Positions 59,654 through 64,000 of a stretch of 64,000 nucleotides of DNA are shown piece by piece. The stretch's first letter is position 1. Each line of letters starts with the position of its first letter. A program made the translations under genes and the position numbers. The notes under the pieces are model-generated. The model was not told the DNA's origin and ran no database searches. It saw nothing but the letters and a program-made list of their open reading frames with translations. Origin of the DNA: CAJCIW01 sp963833965 (lineage in GTDB: Bacteria > Chlamydiota > Chlamydiia > Chlamydiales > Rhabdochlamydiaceae); the NCBI GenBank assembly GCA_963833965.1, contig CAWHZZ010000001.1:62001-126000 (forward strand), written 5' to 3'.

Positions 59654-60963
59654 GATGGTTGGGATGGCTTTTTATATGTGTAACATGCGCGCTGGAAGCG
59701 GGTACAAATGAAATTAAGTATTTTATCATCGTATTTCAGGAAAATTGGTCCTTTGATTCGCTGTACGGCAAGTTTCCCGGTGTTAACGGGATTGACTCCG
59801 CGAAATCGGAAAATCTGCTGCAAGTCGACCGCAAAGGCCAAACCTATTCAAGTCTCCCCCCTTGCACCAATACCAACACAAATCAAATCTACTCTGAGAT
59901 TCCCAGCTCATTGCCCAACGCGCCATTTAATTTGCAGCCCTATATAGCTTGGGACAAAGTCACAGGAGACCTCATCCATGAATTTTATCGCGAAAAACAG
60001 CAGATCAACGGCGGAAAAATGAACGCGTTTGCGGCCTGGAGCAACGCCGGCGGGTTTGCGATGAGCTATTACGACATTCGCAATACGCGCATGGGAAAAA
60101 TTTCTCAGCAGTATACGATCTGCGACAACTTTTTCCATTCCTTTTACGGAGGTTCAACGTGCGGTGTGCTGGCGCTTTTTTGCGCCCAGATGATGCTGTG
60201 GTCGGACGCGCCGCAGGATTTGGTGGCAAAATTAGATAAAAATGGGCTTTTGATTAAGAGAGGTCTCGTCTCTCCCGAGGGGTATGTGATCAATGACGCT
60301 CAGCCCTTTTACCCTCCCTACAAGCCCAACACTCCGGAAAATAAACGAGTCCCTCCGCAAACGCTGAAGACCATTGGAGATCTCCTAAGCGAAAAAGGAG
60401 TGACTTGGGGTTGGTTTGCCCAAGGATGGGACGATGCACTCAAAGGGAATCCCCCGCCTAAATTCGCCTATCATCACCAAGCGCCGAGCTATTTTAAACA
60501 ATTCGCGCCAGGAACAGAAGCGCGCGAGGAGCATCTTTTTGACTTGAACAAATTTTACACTCTGCTTGATGAAGGAAAAATTCCCTCCGTGAGCTTTATT
60601 CGCTCTACGGATCTCTATAGTCAACATCCCGGAAACGGCTCGCTCTTGGCCGGCCTGGAATGGTGCGCTGATTTTATCGAGCGGGTGCAGAAAAGCGCCA
60701 TCTGGAAAGATTGCGCGATCATCGTCACCTACGATGAAAATGGCGGGCGCTGGGACCATGTTGCTCCCCCCGTCATTGATGCCTTCGGACCAGGAACGCG
60801 TGTGCCAACCGTCATTATCTCCCCGTATGCTAAAAAAGGCTTTGTCGACCACACGCTCTATGAGACCGTCTCGATCTTAAAATTTATCGAACAGAAATGG
60901 GGGCTCCCGTCGCTTTCCAGCCGGGACGCCCAGGCTAATAATCTACTCAATGCTTTCGAATAA
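59650..60963 (+). CDS. Exported phosphoesterase (phospholipase C/acid phosphatase family)
   Basis: 437 residues from ATG 59650 (ATGA overlap with the MFS stop; the frame is open upstream but that part is a shadow of the MFS gene). Signal peptide RWLGWLFICVTCALEAG. VFQENWSFDSLYGKFPGVNG is the N-terminal metal/nucleophile region of the PF04185 family, where Asn or Thr acts as nucleophile; IIVTYDENGGRWDHVAPP holds further metal ligands, and VDHTLYETVSILKFIEQKWG is the conserved C-terminal block. Members hydrolyse phosphatidylcholine or phosphomonoesters in the periplasm or outside. In intracellular bacteria (Francisella AcpA, Pseudomonas PlcH) such enzymes act on host substrates. Lipid versus phosphomonoester preference cannot be decided. 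Confidence 0.88.
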   Translation: MRWLGWLFICVTCALEAGTNEIKYFIIVFQENWSFDSLYGKFPGVNGIDSAKSENLLQVDRKGQTYSSLPPCTNTNTNQIYSEIPSSLPNAPFNLQPYIAWDKVTGDLIHEFYREKQQINGGKMNAFAAWSNAGGFAMSYYDIRNTRMGKISQQYTICDNFFHSFYGGSTCGVLALFCAQMMLWSDAPQDLVAKLDKNGLLIKRGLVSPEGYVINDAQPFYPPYKPNTPENKRVPPQTLKTIGDLLSEKGVTWGWFAQGWDDALKGNPPPKFAYHHQAPSYFKQFAPGTEAREEHLFDLNKFYTLLDEGKIPSVSFIRSTDLYSQHPGNGSLLAGLEWCADFIERVQKSAIWKDCAIIVTYDENGGRWDHVAPPVIDAFGPGTRVPTVIISPYAKKGFVDHTLYETVSILKFIEQKWGLPSLSSRDAQANNLLNAFE

Positions 60964-61039
60964 TTTTTTTTGCAAAAGAACCTCTGGTTTTTTATTGAAA
61001 AATTTCGTAGAATAGATGGGTTTTTTAAAAAAAAATTTC

Positions 61040-62440
61040 ATGGCCAAACTCGTGATCATCGGCGGCGGAGCTGCCGGCATTTTTGCCTCTGCCATCTGCG
61101 CTGAAAAAGCGGATGGTGGTGCGCAACATGTAATGCAAGAACAATGCGCTGTGCAGATAGGCGAGATGCAAGGCGCCGCCGAAAGGCGGGCACCCGAAGC
61201 AGACGACCCCGCAGCGGGTCGGGGATGGAGGGCAACGCCGCATATTGGCTATCTCCACAAGCAGGGTTCAGCATTACAGGTTAAGGACCACCCAGAAAAC
61301 CTCGAGATCGTTGTCTTGGAAAAAACAAGGCAGCTCCTCTCGAAGGTCCGCATTTCCGGCGGCGGGCGGTGCAATGTCACCCATGCCCAGTTCGACCCTA
61401 AAAAATTAATTGGAAACTACCCCCGGGGCAGAAAGGAACTTCTCGGCCCTTTTCATCATTTTCAACCGCAAGACACGATTGCCTGGTTTAATAGGCACGG
61501 TGTGGAATTGAAGACCGAAGAAGACGGGCGGATGTTTCCTATTTCAGACAGCTCTTCGACCATCATCGAGTGCCTGCTATCGGCAGCAAAAGACGGCGGT
61601 GTCGATATTCGTACAGAGCATAGCGTCCGCCGCGTGGAAAAAACAAGCGGCGGGTTCAGGATTTACATCGAAAATAAGGAGCCGATTGAGTGCGACTATC
61701 TTTTGCTCGCCACGGGGAGCCTCCCACTCGGACATGAAATCGCAGCCTCTTTGGGCCATACAATCGTCCCTCCGGTCCCCTCTCTATTTACATTCAATGT
61801 TCCCACGTCCCCTTTAAGCGATCTCACAGGGATTGCCGTTGAAGATGCGGAAATTTCTTTGAAGGATAGCCGTTGGAAACAGCGCGGGCCGCTTTTGATC
61901 ACCCATTGGGGGTTCAGCGGTCCCGCCGCGCTCAAGCTCTCGGCGTGGGCGGCCCGCGATTTGCACGCATGCGGCTACCGCACGCAAATATTGATCAATT
62001 GGGCTCCCGAGTACAATGCGGAAAAAGCTCTGGAATTCCTGTGTCGAGTTAAGGAGAAAAATCCAAACAAAACTCTTGAAATTGAAAATCCGTTCCGTCT
62101 TCCGATGAACTTGTGGAAGGGGCTGCTCGAATTGAGCGGCATCGCGTTGGGAAAGGCGATGGGCCATCTGCCGAAGAAAAAGCTCTCCGAACTCGCCGAG
62201 AGGATCACCCGCTCTTCATTTCTGCAAGAGGGAAAAACCACCTATAAGCAAGAGTTTGTGACGTCGGGCGGCGTGGCGTTAAAGGAAATCGACTTTAAGT
62301 CTTTCGAGAGCCGCATTGTCCCAAACCTTTTCTTCGCTGGAGAGCTCCTTGATATCGACGGCGTCACTGGCGGATTTAACTTTCAAAACGCTTGGACGTC
62401 CGCGTTCCTCGCAGCAACTTGTATAACAAACAAACTATGA
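61040..62440 (+). CDS. BaiN/HI0933-family FAD oxidoreductase carrying a 60-residue in-frame insertion
   Basis: 466 residues from ATG 61040 (an ATG at 61016 adds eight residues). KLVIIGGGAAGIFASAICAE at the start binds FAD, and LEKTRQLLSKVRISGGGRCNVTHAQF is the HI0933 signature. In relatives these lie ~20 residues apart; here ~60 residues (GGAQHVMQEQCAVQIGEMQG onward to residue ~84) are inserted, and their DNA is a palindromic repeat (61115-61292). The rest is normal: FPISDSSSTIIECLLSAAKD, LLLATGSLP, THWGFSGPAALKLSAWAARD, and GELLDIDGVTGGFNFQNAWT at the end. The protein probably reduces unsaturated substrates with NAD(P)H. Whether the insert, in the loop after the first beta-alpha unit, is tolerated is unknown. 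Confidence 0.88.
   Translation: MAKLVIIGGGAAGIFASAICAEKADGGAQHVMQEQCAVQIGEMQGAAERRAPEADDPAAGRGWRATPHIGYLHKQGSALQVKDHPENLEIVVLEKTRQLLSKVRISGGGRCNVTHAQFDPKKLIGNYPRGRKELLGPFHHFQPQDTIAWFNRHGVELKTEEDGRMFPISDSSSTIIECLLSAAKDGGVDIRTEHSVRRVEKTSGGFRIYIENKEPIECDYLLLATGSLPLGHEIAASLGHTIVPPVPSLFTFNVPTSPLSDLTGIAVEDAEISLKDSRWKQRGPLLITHWGFSGPAALKLSAWAARDLHACGYRTQILINWAPEYNAEKALEFLCRVKEKNPNKTLEIENPFRLPMNLWKGLLELSGIALGKAMGHLPKKKLSELAERITRSSFLQEGKTTYKQEFVTSGGVALKEIDFKSFESRIVPNLFFAGELLDIDGVTGGFNFQNAWTSAFLAATCITNKL
61115..61292. repeat. Palindromic repeat, family G, inside the flavoprotein gene
   Basis: 178 bp imperfect palindrome: GGTGGTGCGCAACATGTAAT at the left, and the complement of the right end reads GGTGGTCCTTAACCTGTAAT. 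Matching blocks continue inward (GAAC, TGTG, AGATAG). Inner hairpins GCCGCC/GGCGGGC and GACCC/GGGTC fill the centre. There is no stop codon in the host's frame and the reading frame is maintained through it. Confidence 0.8.
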
Positions 62441-63888
62441 CAGTCTATTTCCACCCGCAGAAAATTGAAAATATCAACCACCACCTTCAAAGCACAGACA
62501 TTTCCGCTCACGAAAAAATCGGCACGCTCTTTTCGCGCATTATCGATGCCATTCAGTCTGGCGAACAACACAAGATAAACCCTTATCTTACGGATCTTCA
62601 AGTCTATAAGAATGATAAAGAAGCCATCGAGGCGATGTCTTCCTTGGTCCAAACTTTAAACGATGGATCGCTCAGGATTATCCCTTCTGACAATACGGGG
62701 GTTTACTTTCTCGCAATGGCTTCCGCCAGAGAGCAAGATACATTTGAAGAAGTTGCCGTATTCAAGATAGGGCGCAAGCGAGCGGCGATAGAAATAATGG
62801 CGCGGCAGTTTGCTTACCACCTAGGCTTAGACAAGCAAATGGTTCCTGGAATGTTCTGCGCAATGACAAATCTTTCTGTTTACACTGCCGATAGTGCAGA
62901 TGACGAGACCGTCGAAGATCTTTGGAACGGCAACGAAAAAGTCTTTTCGGCCCCACCAGAAAAAAACATCTGCATCCTCGACGGAATAAAAATCGATATC
63001 GATCCCTCTAGCGTAGTCTACGAAAACGTTGATGAATCCTCCGCTGAAAAAATGGCTACAGCTGTTGTCGGCATTGTTCAGCCCTTCTTGAAAAAGCAGC
63101 CCCCGGAGTCTCTTTATGAATATACTCTGAAAACCATTTTCGCACTGGCCCTCGGATTAAGAGATGGCAAAGCGAATAGCTGTGAGGGATCGACATTTTT
63201 CGATGTCGAAGATTGTATGCCCATCCGCATCGATCCTCCATGGAATGCCGAGAACATTGAAAAAATGCCCTCCGCGATCGATTTGCCGTATCTAGATCAA
63301 GATCCCAGGACCAATCAACAGCTCGGCAAAGAAGAGATGAACAATTTGGCTGCTCTTGTGCAGCAATGGAATATTTCGAGCATCATCAATGCATTAAAGC
63401 ATTTGAAAATCCGGTATGAAGATTCTGAGACAGAAAATTTAGCGGTCGGAAAAACAGGTGATGACGAAGGAGGTCATCGCATCAAAATAGAAAAGGGAAA
63501 ACCGCATTTGATCAACGGACACCTCAATCATTTCAATCCTTCCAATGCCAAACGCCGGGTTTTACTTCCAGAGCAACTCGAAGCCTGCAATATACGCCTG
63601 CAACGGATCCGCGATTATATCTCATGGCGCGCAAGGCGCGAGGAATCTTTTTCTCCGCAGGAGCTCGTCTACGCCGTCGATTTATATGGTAAAGTTTATC
63701 ACGAGGCGATCCGGGCCAGTTCCTCTGCTCTTCCCCAGCAAGACGGCAGGACCTTCACAAATGCAGGCGTCAACAGCCTTTCCGGCCGCAGGTCTCCCAA
63801 AGACCTTCGAGTCTCTATTCCCTCACTCGACGACATGCCCTCTTCAACAGAGATTGGGCAGAAGCTTAAAAAGATTCACACCTCTTAG
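62437..63888 (+). CDS. Orphan protein with kinase-like motifs, possible effector
   Basis: 483 residues from ATG 62437 (ATGA overlap with the flavoprotein stop). Residues ~85-160 (VYFLAMASAREQDTFEEVAV then FKIGRKRAAIEIMARQFAYH) resemble the ATP-lysine region, with K in VFKIG and an acidic helix with E in AAIEIMA, of PI3/4-kinase- or HipA-like folds. ALALGLRDGKANSCEGSTFF then DVEDCMPIRIDPP near 250 resemble a catalytic loop (D...N) and a metal-binding D. Together these suggest an atypical kinase, but the match is by eye only. The C-terminal ~130 residues are charged and helical. No signal peptide. The last 112 bases of the window hold only a small hairpin (63948-63985). Confidence 0.6.
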   Translation: MTVYFHPQKIENINHHLQSTDISAHEKIGTLFSRIIDAIQSGEQHKINPYLTDLQVYKNDKEAIEAMSSLVQTLNDGSLRIIPSDNTGVYFLAMASAREQDTFEEVAVFKIGRKRAAIEIMARQFAYHLGLDKQMVPGMFCAMTNLSVYTADSADDETVEDLWNGNEKVFSAPPEKNICILDGIKIDIDPSSVVYENVDESSAEKMATAVVGIVQPFLKKQPPESLYEYTLKTIFALALGLRDGKANSCEGSTFFDVEDCMPIRIDPPWNAENIEKMPSAIDLPYLDQDPRTNQQLGKEEMNNLAALVQQWNISSIINALKHLKIRYEDSETENLAVGKTGDDEGGHRIKIEKGKPHLINGHLNHFNPSNAKRRVLLPEQLEACNIRLQRIRDYISWRARREESFSPQELVYAVDLYGKVYHEAIRASSSALPQQDGRTFTNAGVNSLSGRRSPKDLRVSIPSLDDMPSSTEIGQKLKKIHTS

Positions 63889-64000
63889 AGGGCGTCTCAC
63901 CCGCAATCAACGCCAGCACTTGGATGGCTGATATACGGATCTTTTCAGTGGGTCAGTTTACAGCTGAAGATGGCTGACCACCCACACTCTGATTAATTCG

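Overview
The window reads as chromosomal DNA of a Gram-negative, host-associated bacterium. I think a Chlamydiota member of the Parachlamydiales type is most likely. This is an inference from gene content: a SET-domain protein, a polymorphic-repeat autotransporter, an inverse-autotransporter-like protein, several exported sugar-active enzymes, and large orphan proteins that look like effectors. No rRNA, tRNA or other taxonomic marker is present, and an amoeba-associated gammaproteobacterium cannot be excluded. Base composition is uneven: roughly 1-30 kb is AT-richer, and 37-60 kb is visibly GC-richer.

Layout. 1-5 kb: the 3' end of ilvD, then ilvE, a DUF3800 protein, a stretch with stem-loops and a palindromic repeat, and an NAD-dependent epimerase/DUF2867 protein. 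5.4-9.7 kb: two convergent surface proteins, a TIG/YVTN/PKD protein and an inverse autotransporter with a beta-helix-like tail. 10-12 kb: a LysE-type exporter and a front-end-type fatty-acid desaturase. 12.4-19.5 kb: a tightly packed operon (SDR, enolase-superfamily enzyme, sensory-rhodopsin-transducer-like protein with broken frames, pyruvate-oxidase-like TPP enzyme, FAD/Fe-S dehydrogenase) that looks like an organic-acid or sugar-acid oxidation pathway feeding quinones. 19.9-30 kb: GH15 glucoamylase, exported polysaccharide pyruvyl transferase, SET protein, PaaK-like ligase, autotransporter, methyltransferase and photolyase. 30.3-33.8 kb: two exported GT92 glycosyltransferases, a small membrane protein and an exported phytanoyl-CoA-dioxygenase-like protein. 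33.9-36.6 kb: an orphan protein and its decayed tandem copy. 37-45 kb: BrnQ with a possible leader peptide, a gene broken by a TGA codon, the cyoABCD quinol oxidase, an ABC exporter and a BON lipoprotein. 45-50 kb: aminotransferase, GyrI-like protein, DoxX and a 697-residue orphan. 50-55 kb: a double-strand-break-repair locus (Ku, LigD-type ligase and two small membrane proteins, divergent from a type II methionine aminopeptidase and PolX). 55-64 kb: an exported pyruvyl-transferase-like protein, two exported propeller proteins, MFS transporter, phosphoesterase, a BaiN/HI0933 flavoprotein and a kinase-like orphan.

Two themes stand out. First, the window is full of palindromic repeats of about 60-180 bp. 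Two copies of one family share a core but have different arms that still pair within each copy. One of these carries a second palindrome inserted with a 2-3 bp target duplication. Another palindrome fills the cyoC-cyoD gap, and one of about 178 bp sits in frame inside a flavoprotein gene, much like Rickettsia palindromic elements. Second, at least seven proteins with signal peptides have folds that normally act in the cytoplasm, in the eukaryotic secretory pathway or on glycans (GT92 x2, pyruvyl transferase x2, PhyH, propeller x2). This suggests an exported glycan-remodelling toolkit aimed at the envelope or the host. All assignments are by eye from sequence; no database search was run.
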